Shown: piece after piece, positions 25,413 through 37,478 of the stretch
Layout of the letters: each line of letters opens with the position of its first letter
Position numbering within the stretch: the stretch's first letter is position 1
Source: Morella rubra
Taxonomy: Eukaryota > Streptophyta > Magnoliopsida > Fagales > Myricaceae
DNA length: 64,000 nt
Direction: 5' to 3'
Assembly: GCA_003952965.2 (NCBI GenBank)
Contig: CM025851.1
Span: 25,929,798-25,993,797, forward strand
The notes under the pieces: model-generated
The model's database searches: none
Seen by the model: only the letters and a program-made list of their open reading frames with translations
Told to the model about the DNA's origin: nothing
Translations under genes and position numbers: made by a program

Positions 25413-25798
25413 GGGTTAAAAGACCTTTTTAGTCTCTGGGTTTTACATCCTTTGAAAAAAAAGTCTCCAGATTTTCGCTTTAGACACCAATAGTCTGTGA
25501 AGTTTTTAATTTTATCAATACGGTCCTTCTATTTCATTCATTAACCTCAAGTACAATCGAAATGGGCCCTACAAGTCAGACCCAGAACCAAAAAGGGCAG
25601 TCAATTGAAGAAATGTACAAATGTCGAAACATGATTGGATGTGACATATATTACCGTTAGGTGATTGGACTTAAAAATAATAGAAGAATTTTTTTGCCAA
25701 ATTAAAAAAAAACTTAGGGACTGCTGGTGATCATATTGAAAACTAGATACTATTTTTAAGAAAGGAGTAAAACCCAAGAATGAAAAAGTCTTTAACCC
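25413..25798. mobile_element. Foldback MITE, Mutator-like
   Basis: Arms of about 110 bp (left GGGTTAAAAGACCTTTTTAG; right end reads GGGTTAAAGACTTTTTCA on the other strand) enclose a short centre. Flanks AATAAATTA (25404-25412) and AAAAAATTA (25799-25807) form a 9-bp target duplication with one mismatch, as Mutator-type elements make. There is no coding capacity. Confidence 0.82.
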
Positions 25799-25807
25799 AA
25801 AAAATTA

Positions 25808-27240
25808 TATTTGGAGCCCCTGACGACATGAAATACCATTCAATTCCATAGAATATTTGTATCAGATAAATAAACTGTAGATTTTAGTTTAAATCCGAAA
25901 AGCACATTGTTCTATATATATATATTTTTTTAAAAGTTGAACATTTAGCTCAAATATTGAAATACAAAAAACAAATTTAAAACTCATTTTTTACTCCAAA
26001 AAGCTTGTGAAGGCAAAAAATTATCCTATATTAAAGCGACCATATGTGTTGAGTCTCTTTAGTCTTTCTTTTGTTTTCACTTATTAAATATAATAATAAA
26101 GAAAACATCATAGTAAATCATATGTCTATAAATAACTATCAAATTCAACAGAGTGTAATGATTGATGTCTTTCAAAAATTTATGAGGCTTAAAAAATAAT
26201 TAAAAATTATGAGGTCCAGTTTAATTTTTACCTATAAATATGAAGTATTATGATTTTTTCCCTATAATAATATTCTAATTGAAGACAAAAAAAAAAAAAA
26301 ATTCTAATGCAGACTTTATCCATAATTATGATCGATTATTTATGTGGCGGAGCTCTAAGTCAATAAATCTTATTCACCATAACTTTTAAACTTTAGATAA
26401 TATATTACATGAAAGCGTATTAAGTTATCATTATATTACGCAACTCGCAAAGATTAATTTTTAGTTGGCCACAAAAGATCGATCTATTTAAAAACAGACC
26501 ATCCGTGCAATGGAAAAGCCGAAAATTACAAGAGACATCTTGATCACTCGTTTAAGCATAATATTGTACTCGAATTTAACCAACAAATTAAATACAAGAA
26601 AATACAAGAAATGGCTGTAATTTTTTAATTTTTTTTTTAACGTGTGCCTTGTTTCTTAAAACAACAACATGGAACACTTCTGCCTCTTCGATCTCTTAAA
26701 AAAAAAGGTAAAAAATTGAATTCTTCATGTGCCTACAAATAATAGTAGAACGTAACAAAAAAGTGCTGTATTATTTTTGGCATCCACTGGAAAACCATAT
26801 TCTGAATTGTTAAGAGCATTTTAGGCCATTGATTACTCTGAGTTATGAGCTCATATCAAACAAAGTAAATTCTTCATAGATGGTTTGAATATTAGTCACT
26901 TTATTAAATAAATTTTAGGCTTAATTATTCTAACAATTCTTGTAATATTAGGTTTTAACAAAATAGTCACTAAGGTATAAAAATTGACACAGAAATTCAT
27001 GAGGTCAAGTTTTTTTTTTAAAACTTAGTCCTTCTCTCTTAACTCGTTAAGAAAGAAAACCCTATCATTTTTCTATCTCAGCACCAATAGACTATGGACA
27101 CGTGGCCATCCATGCTGATTGACTTTTTCCCGTTATCCACTTACTGACCCAGCTATACACCTCATCATTTTTAACATGTCAGCATGTCACTTAAAAAAAT
27201 CAAAATACATGACTTACCCCCCCTCCCTTTTCCCGATCCA
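25808..27240. other. AT-rich spacer
   Basis: No gene or clear element is seen. Around 26915-27070 the text resembles one arm of a foldback MITE, but I do not find its partner. Confidence 0.45.
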
Positions 27241-27246
27241 AACTAG

Positions 27247-27610
27247 GGCTGCACAACCGAAAATCTGGTCCGATTTTTTGGACCGGACCGGATTTCCGAT
27301 TCTACATAAATGGTAGGACCGGGCCGGTCTGGTCCGGTCTAATGTGGTCTGGTCTGGACCACTTAAGTGGTCCGGACCGGTTTCATTTTTTTAATTTTTT
27401 TTTTCATATTTTTTAGGTTAATTTCGAAGGGGAAGGGCATGTCAAAATGCAGAGTTTTAGTTTAAGTTAAAACTAAACTTTTTAAGTTTGTAATTTGTAT
27501 TAAAAAATATAAAAATAAAACAATTTTTTTTATTTATATTAATAAATGCGGTCCGGTCCGGTCCGGACCTTTTGTAGACTTGATTTACAAAAGGTTCGGA
27601 CCGGACCGAA
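27247..27610. mobile_element. hAT-like end with GGTCCGGACC subterminal repeats
   Basis: The block starts TAGGGCTGCACAACCG, close to the ends of the hAT element at 24403. It then holds a dense array of short repeats built on GGTCCGG and its complement (27270-27385 and 27548-27608). Such arrays are known at hAT ends, where transposase binds. No matching right terminus or target duplication is found, so this is a partial copy. Confidence 0.55.
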
Positions 27611-28483
27611 TTTATACAAAAATAAATCCCCCATTCCAGAACCCCAACTCCCAAAAGCGACTGTCTCCCGTCTCCCCTACTTCACTCCCACCTGAAATCC
27701 AACCTCTGTTGACCACCTCCGGCCAAGGGCGGACAACCTGGACTGTAAACTATTGCTCAAAGCTCTTGGTGGTGGGAAGGGCTCTGCAAAACCTTTGAAA
27801 ATCAAAGACCATTGAATGAAAGATAGAGACCTTTCCAAGCGGAGAGATGAACCCACTAACACAAAAACCAATCAAATTAGCGTGGGGTGGAGTTTCCTAA
27901 CAAGAGTGGAAGGGGCCTGTGGATTGGATCAAGTTAGTGATCATCATGGTGCTTGTTGATCCTTCACGAATCGAGGCAAAGCGTTCAGGTGGCATGATTG
28001 CTGTTGGTGGAGTTCAGAAGGCAAAAAGTTCTTGGAATGCTACAACAAAGGCGAGCTCTGAGAACGAAAAAAGAGGAAAGAGTCTAGTACGAAAATGAGA
28101 CCCCATCAGCTGCAGAAAAAACATTTAGTTACTGAGAAAGTGGAAACCTTAATGGCAAGAATAGTAGTTGGAAAATTCACCCTGATTGGTTTGGCTTCAA
28201 GAGAGGATTTTCGTGAAGAACATCCGAAGAAAAAAGTTGGCGCAATTTGGTTGAAGCTAGCTAGATTGTCGTCTGCTTGGTGGCCGATCTCCTTTTCAGC
28301 GAAAAGTTATAACTTCTCAGTCTCTCAGAATCTGCCACGAAGTATCACACATTGGCTGTATTTTGCCGTTGGACGGTGGTAATCCCCAGAGGTTGGTGTG
28401 GGTAACAGAGATGGAGATGGTAGCTCTTAGCTTCTGGAATTGGGATCGAGAGGGAGGGGTGGCTAAGAAGCATTATGAATTTT
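27611..28483. other. Unassigned stretch with short ORF
   Basis: A 95-codon frame at 28095-28382 (+) has no recognisable motif. The region is GC-richer than its surroundings and could be an old gene fragment, but I cannot name it. Confidence 0.35.
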
Positions 28484-29583
28484 GAAAAAAATACATTTTT
28501 CATCCGGCTAAATTACTCCATTCGTCCTTAAGTTTTTTCCTATGGGCCTCCTTGTGGTTTGGACCAATTCCGAGTTTAGTCCCTCCATTAATTTGGATGA
28601 CAAAAATTGCAGACATGGCTAACAGCTACCATGTCAAGCCCAACGAAAAAGCGACACGCGAAGCATGGAAGCTGATTCGACTCCTCCAACTTGAAAAAGT
28701 GGGTCCCACATGCCAAATTGATAAGTTTAATCCCTCTATTCACTTGGATGACGGTATCCATTAGCACGTGGGGCCCACTTTTTCAAGTTGGGGGAGTCTA
28801 GTTTGCGTCCATGCTTCGCGTGTCGATTTTTCATGGGATGAGACATGGTAGACGTTAGCCACGTTGGCAGTTTACGTCATCCAAGTGAATGAAGGGACTA
28901 AATTGGGAATTGGTCCAAACCACATGGAGGCCTGTAGGAAAAAACTTATCATAGGGACTAATCTGGGAATCGCGAAAACCCCCAAACCTCATATTATCAA
29001 TTTCGTGACATTTCGCCACCCAAGTACCTACTTATAGATTGCACCCCAACCTCATACTTAAAAATTGCACCCCAACCTCATGGTCCAAGTTTATGTTGAA
29101 AGAGAAGAATAAAGGGCAAAATGAAAATTTTCAGAAGGTTTTAGACCTGTTCACTCATACAACATGGGATAAAATGAGCATAAAATATCACCATGAGTCA
29201 TGTGCGTGTCATGTACACACTTTTCCGTCTAAAATGACGAAAATCCTGACGTTGGGGTACAATATGTACGTAAGTGGTAGTTAGGGCAAAATGTCACCAA
29301 ATTGGTAATGTGGGGTGCAAAATGTCAGTATTCCAATAGTTAGAGGGCGAAAAGTGTAATTTTTTTCCAATGGGTAAAAGGAGCATAAAATGTCACCATG
29401 AGTCACATGCATGTTACTTGCATGCTTTTCCATTTAAAATGATGAAGATCCTAATGTCGGGGTGCAATTTGTAAGTAGGTGGTAGTTTTGAAAGGGGGGG
29501 GAGAGGGGGCGAAATGTCACGAAATTATGGGGTACAAAGTGTCAGTATCTCAATAGTTGGGGGTGAAAAGTGTATTTTTTTCT
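28484..29583. mobile_element. Foldback MITE split by another MITE and internally duplicated
   Basis: The outer ends (GAAAAAAATACATTTTTCATC at left; right end reads GAAAAAAATACACTTTTCACC on the other strand) belong together. The right arm is duplicated in tandem: AGCATAAAAT begins units near 29176 and 29382, about 206 bp apart. A second palindromic element (28507 to about 28983) sits in the left arm. No target duplication could be read for the outer element. Confidence 0.65.
28507..28983. mobile_element. Long-armed palindromic MITE
   Basis: Arms of about 205 bp match at roughly 80% by eye. Both contain TGTGGTTTGGACCAATTC, CGACACGCGAAGCATGGA and CCAACTTGAAAAAGTGGG in mirrored order. The element would form a near-complete hairpin if transcribed. 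It is nested inside the MITE at 28484-29583. Confidence 0.78.
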
Positions 29584-29589
29584 TAAATA

Positions 29590-29855
29590 AAAATTACATT
29601 TTAAGTTCTTAAGTTTTAATGCCTTTTACTAATTAGTCACTGAATTGTTAGCTCCCCTAACAGCAGATCCTCTAGGTTAGCTTCACCCTATTGGGTAGAG
29701 TGCGCTGAGACAACTACTGGCGTGGATTTAACGAGGTGAGCTAGGCAAAGAAGTTGAAGTGGGGACTCTGCCGTTAGGGGAGCTAACTATTCAATGATGG
29801 GAGGATTAAATTTTAGAAAGGTTCAAAATTCAAGGAGAAATTGCACCCACAGCTC
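29590..29855. mobile_element. Foldback MITE
   Basis: The arms share GTTAGCTCCCCTAACNGCAGA and the flanking AT-rich text in inverted order over about 80 bp. It lies directly against the MITE that ends near 29583. No target duplication is clear. Confidence 0.65.
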
Positions 29856-29949
29856 TTGAGGTATTTTTCTCCTTTTTTCATATTAACCTTTTTCTTCTCT
29901 GGCCATTAAGTTATGGGAAGAGGCAGAGTTAACTTTCTACAAATCTAAG

Positions 29950-30370
29950 TCAAGAGTCTAGTGTGAGCTTACCACATAGTGATGATGATTTAGAGGGAGA
30001 TAATTCTGTCAAGATGAATGAATTGCTAACCGATATTTGTGTAGGGATAGAAGGTGTGACATGGGTTAAAATTGAGAACCCTGATATATGGAAACCCCAC
30101 TTTGGGATCCAAGGCTTTGACACCCTTTGATAAGTTACGGGAAGAGGCAAAGCGTGAACTGTATTTTGGATCTAACAAGTTTAGTACGTTTTCATTTACG
30201 GTATGATTGTTGCATGTGAAGTCAGAGAAAACGTTATCGTTTAAGCATTTGATATGGTGTTACAGTTGATTAAGGAGATATTGCCATTGAGGGAGATGTT
30301 ACCGAGATCGTATTACAAGGTGAAACAATTATAAAAGGATCTTGGGTTCAGTTACAACAAGATCCATTGA
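29950..30370 (+). mobile_element. CACTA (En/Spm) transposase relic
   Basis: At about 30117-30360 a broken frame reads EEAKRELYFGSNKFSTFSF, then LPRSYYKVKQL and KDLGFSY. These match, in order, the region before the TNP2-type transposase core of plant CACTA elements (typically ...YPGCKKFSRLSF... and LPKSYYEAKK...LGL.Y). At least three stop codons interrupt it. CACTA ends and the transposase core are not present. Confidence 0.65.
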
Positions 30371-30441
30371 TGGAGGAATCAGGCTGCTTTTTAATGTTAT
30401 GAAGTTGCTGTTGGAGATTTAACCTCCTTTCATGTGAAGCC

Positions 30442-30690
30442 TTGGCCTGGGCTTCCTTCAATGCTGATCACATACTAGAGGTAGATTCAAGGTCAACAAT
30501 GATGCTGAGAGACTCATCACTAGAAGTCCCCATAAATCATAATCCAACCTTTAAGTTACAGGTCTTTCTTCATCCATTTTTAACCTCAGGATTTGGGGTT
30601 GTAGATTCCATATTGGTAAATCTGATACAGCAATGTTATGAGGAGGTTGTTGCTTTGCTTCAGTCAGAATACCCAAGGAACCATGAGTAG
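30442..30690 (+). other. Unrecognised 82-codon frame, possible gene fragment
   Basis: The frame reads like protein (NADHILEVDSRSTMMLRDSS; GVVDSILVNLIQQCYEEVV) but I cannot name its family. It follows the CACTA relic and may be host sequence carried by it. A further protein-like piece (KPPSRAPKKSPSSSSRTKS, ending in a stop) lies at about 31190-31240. Confidence 0.3.
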
Positions 30691-30888
30691 CAACGAGCAC
30701 CATCATTTGAGCCTTCCATTATTGGTAATTGTTTAGAGTCAAAGGATGCTGAATGAAAGTGCTAATATTTGCAAGTGACGCCATTGTAGGTTTGGTTTGG
30801 TTGTTTTTATGTGGTTTGCAGTTTTTGAGAAGTAGGCAAAAGACTTAGGCCACGATCAATACCTCTTTAGCGTAGTCTATAGGAAATT

Positions 30889-31030
30889 GCTCTGATACCA
30901 TAAAGAAGGAAAGAAAAAATGATACTGAATACAATTCTCTACGTAGGGAGTGTGTTATTGATAGGTTTAAATAGAGATTGACATATGGTGTAAAAAGGCA
31001 ATAGTACAAATTGTAATATGACAGCTAGCT
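30889..31030 (-). mobile_element. Relic of a copia-type LTR and primer site
   Basis: On the minus strand TGGTATCAGAGCAA, the Met-tRNA primer-binding sequence, occurs at about 30889-30902 and follows an LTR-like AT-rich stretch. No coding part remains. The element is broken and old. Confidence 0.4.
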
Positions 31031-34000
31031 ATTTGCGAATGTTGAAATTTTTGGCTTTCCTTTTGTGATTGAATTTGTCTTGACCATTACATAGAGTAGC
31101 TGTCAAGCTAAGTGTTGCCTTATCAAGCTTTGACTCCTCAATCAATGTGTTTTATTTCCTTTTAAAAGATGCAAATGATAAACCACCTAGTAGGGCTCCT
31201 AAAAAGAGTCCATCTTCCTCCTCGAGAACGAAGAGCTAGGTACTTTTTTTTCTCTACAGTTTTTACATGTTTTTCAATTGCTGCAACATACAAGTTGGCT
31301 TGAATGACCTCCTAAAAGAAAGTGAACTGAGGCAGTTATACGACAAAAAATTTCCTTCATGAACATGATAGAGACTAAAGTTAATGAAGAAAACGTAAAC
31401 ACTGGAAGGAAATTGTAAAGTTATGATATAGCTAATTAATTTTGTGGCAAAGGATTGGGGATCAGATGCTAATTATGATATAGCTACTGATGGAGGAATC
31501 TAAATTGTGTGAAATTTTGAGGATTTGGAGTTGATTGTGCTTTATAAGACCGATTAACTTATTCCTTGTAAATTGTGAAGTTAGAGATACAGTTGTGAAT
31601 TGGTCATGATTCGTCTCAACAATTTATGTTGTGAATAGACCGAATTGAAAAAAGGGACTAGGGGATACTTTTGTCCAAATTGCACATGATGATACCCCCT
31701 AAATTTTTATAAGGGATTGTAATGCCATTAGGATTCATGCGGACATATTGGGGGGTTTCTGACAACTAGCCTTCTTGGAAGAACGATCTTGATGAATGTC
31801 TTTGTGAGAATGGGTTGGAAGACTTGGAATCCTGATTAGGACAGTTCTTTTTTTGCATAACAGGCGAGAGTTTCTCACAATCATCGTAAGTTGGATAGAG
31901 TACTTGTAAACCACTGTTGGGAGGACTTTTTTGACGCATCAAAGGCTGAATTTCTTTCAACTAGAATTCTGATCACTCTCCTATGGTGATTCTATTGGTG
32001 GAAATGAAAAGATATCCCATGTCCTTCAAGTTCATCAATATATGGTGCGATCATCCAAATTTTATGGAGGTTGTGGTTGGAGTATGGAGCAAGAAATCAT
32101 CAGCACACCTATATTTCAATTGTAGTAGAAACTAAAGATGTTGAGAAAAGAGCTCAAGAAGTTGAACAAAACTAAATTTTCTGATATATATATATCTAAG
32201 CATGTGCATGAGGCCAAAAAGGCTTTGGATGAAGCTCAAGCTAAAATTGAGATAATTCATTCAAAAATTCTAGTACGAAGGGAAGCAAAGCTTGCAAGGG
32301 AGTATAACATATTAATATGAGCCGAGGCATCCTTCTTGTGCTAAAAGTCTCAAACCCAATGGCTTACTTTGGGAGACCAAAATTCCATGTCAAGAACTTT
32401 CATAGTAAGAGTCAAATTAAATCAATCTTGTTTGAGGAAGGATCATGGTTGACAGATCTAGATCATATTAAGGAGGCTCTCATAGACTTTTACTCTAATT
32501 TATGGAGTTGACCTACTTGTGAACGTCACCCTAGGTATTAATAGAAGTATGGTGGATAATGCATGCAAATGAAAGCTAAATCCTGATGAGATGGAAGTCT
32601 TGCAAAGAAATGTCACAGATTAAGAAATCAGGGCAGCATTCTTCTCTATGGATCACGATAATTAGGCACTTGTGCCAGATGAGAATAACTCAACGATTTT
32701 AAAAAGAGCACGATCACATCTACCAAATCTTTTTTCAAATCCAATAGCCTCCTAAGTGAAGTAGATTGTACTACTATATCATTGATCACTAAAGTGGAAA
32801 ACGCCTTGTTTCTAACAAATTTCAAGCCAATATTGTGTTGGAACAAGATTGACCAATGCATAAGCAAAATATTGACAAAATGGAGGAGCAACATGATATG
32901 CATGATTTGGTGGGTAAATATATACCAGACGACCTTCATTGGAGGAAGAAGAATTGGGGATAACATTATAGCGGTGCAAAATATTTTTAGGAATTACTAC
33001 CGAAACTCTGGGACACTGCAACTTGGGATTCGCTATTTTTTTTTGTCTTTGACTCCTTTGAATTTTCACCTCGCTTCAAGAGGTGGAATGAGGAGTGTGA
33101 TAACCCGAATCCCACAGAGAGTGGGAAAAAGGTAAAGAATGAGAGATGACCAAGTCCAACATTGGGGTCTTACTAGGTTGAACTGGACTTTATAATAATT
33201 TAAGGAGCTTCAAGAGCAACCTTGACTATTTCTTTTGAAGTCAAAGCACTAATGTTGCTAGTGTTTTTATTGGATCGTTACAAATGATATCAGAACGGTC
33301 TTAGTAACCACCAATGTGGGCTCGGTGAACCTTGACGAGGACGTCAAAGATTTAAGAGGGGAGATTGTAATACCCCGAATTCTACTTGGAGTGGAAAAAG
33401 GGTTCGGTTATTGTCATTTGCAAGAATGTTATGGTCAGTTATGGGCAACAGTTAAGATTAATTCTCAGTGATCCAAAGGTTTCATATGCTGCCACCTCAA
33501 TTAAAAAATTTAACCCATTTCAGTTCAAATAACCGACACATTTCAGCAAAAAAAAAGACCCATTTCAGCTCAAATCCATTGACCCACAGATATCTCAAAA
33601 TTTGGGGGTTCTCTTCTTCTTCACGCCAATCTCTTCTTTGTCACCGCTGCCGTACCCTTCTCTTCCAGTGTGTTCTGTTTAATCCTAGTTGTTTTCTGGT
33701 TTTGTCTTGATTTGCTGTTTTGTTTCCTTTCCACTTTGCTTTGTTTCAATTTTTTTTCTTTTGTTTATTGCAGAATGGAATTGAAAATCATATGGTGGAA
33801 AGAGGAGATGATAGCGTTGATGAGAAGCCAATAGTTCATCGCCTTCTGGATGAGCAATTTGATTTAGTAAGTTTCGTTTTTTTTTTCTCCTTGCCCTTTT
33901 TTTCGTCATTCTACTATTGTTTCTGGGTGGTTTTCAAAAACTTACTCTTGTGCCGGTAATTATCTATGATTTTCCCAACATTATCTATGCTTGTTGACCA

Positions 34001-34081
34001 TGGTGCCTAAGCTTTAACATGCACAGTGGTTGGTTAAGTATGTTTGTGTCACTGACCATTTTCCTTGTTTTTCTATTGCAG

Positions 34082-34816
<735 letters not shown>

Positions 34817-35879
34817 CACATAGAAGAGGAGAAGCATCGGAAGTGTGCAAAAACTTACAAAAGCTTTACGTCTATACAAGTTTCCTCTCAAATATCTATA
34901 TTGCATTCAGAAATGTATTTTTTTTTATAATTGCAGTAATGTTGAAAGGACTTCCAATAGTTTTCCAATAGACATGTAAAAATGTAATGAGTGATATAAG
35001 TTGCAAAGGTGGTGTTGGTACCTCTTGTATATTTGTAATTTGTAATACCCATCATGTAATACATTGACATTTTCTGAGATCATGTTCTTGACTTTTCTAA
35101 ACAGGTTACAAAACGACATTATTGTCTTGCTACAATAACCAAACAAAATGTAAAAGGGGGTCTTGCTACAATAACAAAAGAAACTGTCAAAGGACATATA
35201 TCAAGATAGAAATTACAAATACAACCACAACAAGTTATATTTAAATCTTACAAGCAAAATTATTGCAACTCCAAGCAAAAGTAGCTCAAGGATAAAAGCA
35301 TAAAAAATGCAAATAATACAATCATGCAACAAAGTTTAGCTCAAGGAAGGAGCTCTACAACTCGCCAAGGCTCTAAATCGTCCACTTAACGATTCATCCT
35401 CCCTGTCATCCTCGTCCTCGTCCTCTTCCTTGTTGGATGCCTACAAAGAGAAATACAAAAATATAAATTTAAATTAAATTTAAATTTCAACTCTAAGCAT
35501 CAAATTAGAGAACATACCTCCAATTCATCAAGTAGTTGCAAACGACAAAACACTAGTTGTGATGAAGCATGGCCAACCCCACGACCACGACCACGACTAC
35601 GTTAACTCCTTTGCTCAAGCTTGCTCTTAATCGCTTATTCCTTTATGCTTTGGCTTTCGCGTCTTGAAACCTTTTGCAACAATCCCCATATCAACATCCA
35701 CTCCAGAACCCGACTAACAGGGGCAGAAGGATCTTCATCATCATCATCAATGACAATGAGCAAGAAGTCTTCTAGTGCAGCGTGGTGATGCTCGAAGATT
35801 GGCCAAGATTTTTTCTATCCCCATAAAGCTGAATAATTGAAGCATACTGGTTTATATATCTTCCTGCAGTTTATCACCT

Positions 35880-36190
35880 TTACCAACGTCGAATCAACCA
35901 TAGCATGTGACTTGGGGATCAGCGCAACTGACTGCTAACATCTTTTCTCCACCTGGCCAGAATATACCCATTAGGAATACACAACTTTTCCTTCTGTTTC
36001 AGCACCCATATAATGTGACTGCAGATGACACCACAAAGTTGAATTGTTTGTAACTACATTATTGAAACCCATTCTCCGTCTTTATCACATAACGCTTTGC
36101 TGATGAACAATCATAAGTGTTGTCCCGACTGCATACGGGTACTTCACCTCTTCGTTCCCAATACTTTCCCTTCGACAGTCAAACTTAAGA
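35880..36190 (-). mobile_element. MULE/FAR1-type transposase relic inside the Pack-MULE
   Basis: A broken minus-strand frame reads LCGVICSHIIWVLKQKEK, then IPNGYILARWRKDV. This resembles the SWIM zinc-finger and following segment of MULE transposases and the host FAR1/FRS family derived from them (typically GILCRHALKVL...IPDKYILKRWRKD). It suggests the element descends from an autonomous MULE. The rest of 34820-36700 is too decayed to read. Confidence 0.5.
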
Positions 36191-37478
36191 TAATCAACTT
36201 TTCATAGTGGACCAAAGTACCTAAATGAAGAGAGATAGTTTTCTTTTTGGTTACCTACGTGGTGGACGAAATTTATAATATTTTAGTGGTTCTTTATTAG
36301 CATGACTAAATCTTTCATCTCTTCAAAGCTTTTACATATATTTCTTTTACTTGGCATGGTTGAATAAAAGTCCTCATCATATATATATATGTTGAATATA
36401 GAAGTTATGAATATATTGAATTAAGTGGATATGATTACAGTTTAAAATTTATTTAAATTAGGAGCTACAATATTAAGGTTGATTAATTTATATCTTTGGG
36501 TGTAATGTATTGTAATTAGTGATAGCAGCCTGATTAATGTATGTAGAAACATATAGATTTGCTGACCATGTTCCTGACAGTGTGCAACCCAAGTGACCTC
36601 GTTATAGAAATCCACGTTCGAAACAATGCTCAAATAATCAAGTGCTTTAGGAAAGTAGAGACAAATGTTTCAAGTAGAGACAAATAGATGTACAGGAAAG
36701 TGCATACCCCCAAATTTTGAGATACCCACGGGTCAATATTTTTGAGCTGAAATGGGTTGATTTTTTTTGGTGAAACGGGTCGGTTTTTTGAATTGAAACG
36801 GATTAAATTTTTTAATTGAGGTGGCAGCATGTGAAACCTTTGGATCACTGAGAATTAATCTTAACCGTTGGCCATAACTGACCATAACATTCTTGCAAAC
36901 GACAATAACCGAACCTGTGGGAAAAAGATGAGGAATGAAAGATAACCAAGTCTCACATTGGACCTTACTAGGTTGAACTTGGCTTTTTAATGATCCAAAG
37001 AGCTTCAAGAGCAACCTTGACTAGTCCATTTGACGTCAAAGAAAAGATGTTGATAGTGTTTTTCCTTGAGTCATTATTACAAGGAGCGTATCACGAAAAC
37101 CAAATTTTTTTATTAGAATAAATGGCACATTGTGTAGTTTTTTCTTGGGAGAAGGGACGGTCCGTCAAGGGAATTTTCTCTCACCATATTTATTTGCACT
37201 AGTTATGAAGGTTTTTTCTAGTCATATGGATAATGTGGCAGCAAATACAACATTCGATAACCATTGGCAAAGTAAAAAAGAAAAAAGAAAAGAAAAGAGG
37301 TTGACCTATCTTTCCTTTGCCATGATCTTGTTATCTTTAGAAAAAAACATCGCGGACATGGTAACCTTGGTCAAGGATTGTTTGTCCAATTTTGGGATGT
37401 TGTCTATTCCTAATACGAGGAAGAGTAAAGTTTTTCTATGGTTCCAGCAATGATGTTAAAGATCAAATATGTCGAGTG

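Noticed and set aside
30442-30690. Candidate host gene exon
   Set aside because: There is no start context, neighbouring exon or recognised family, and it sits among transposon remains. It is listed only as an unassigned frame.
33774-33866. Possible first SPMS exon (reads NGIENHMVERGDD) in the Pack-MULE
   Set aside because: It has good splice sites, but the sequence does not resemble the known SPMS N-terminus. It may be from another gene or be intronic.
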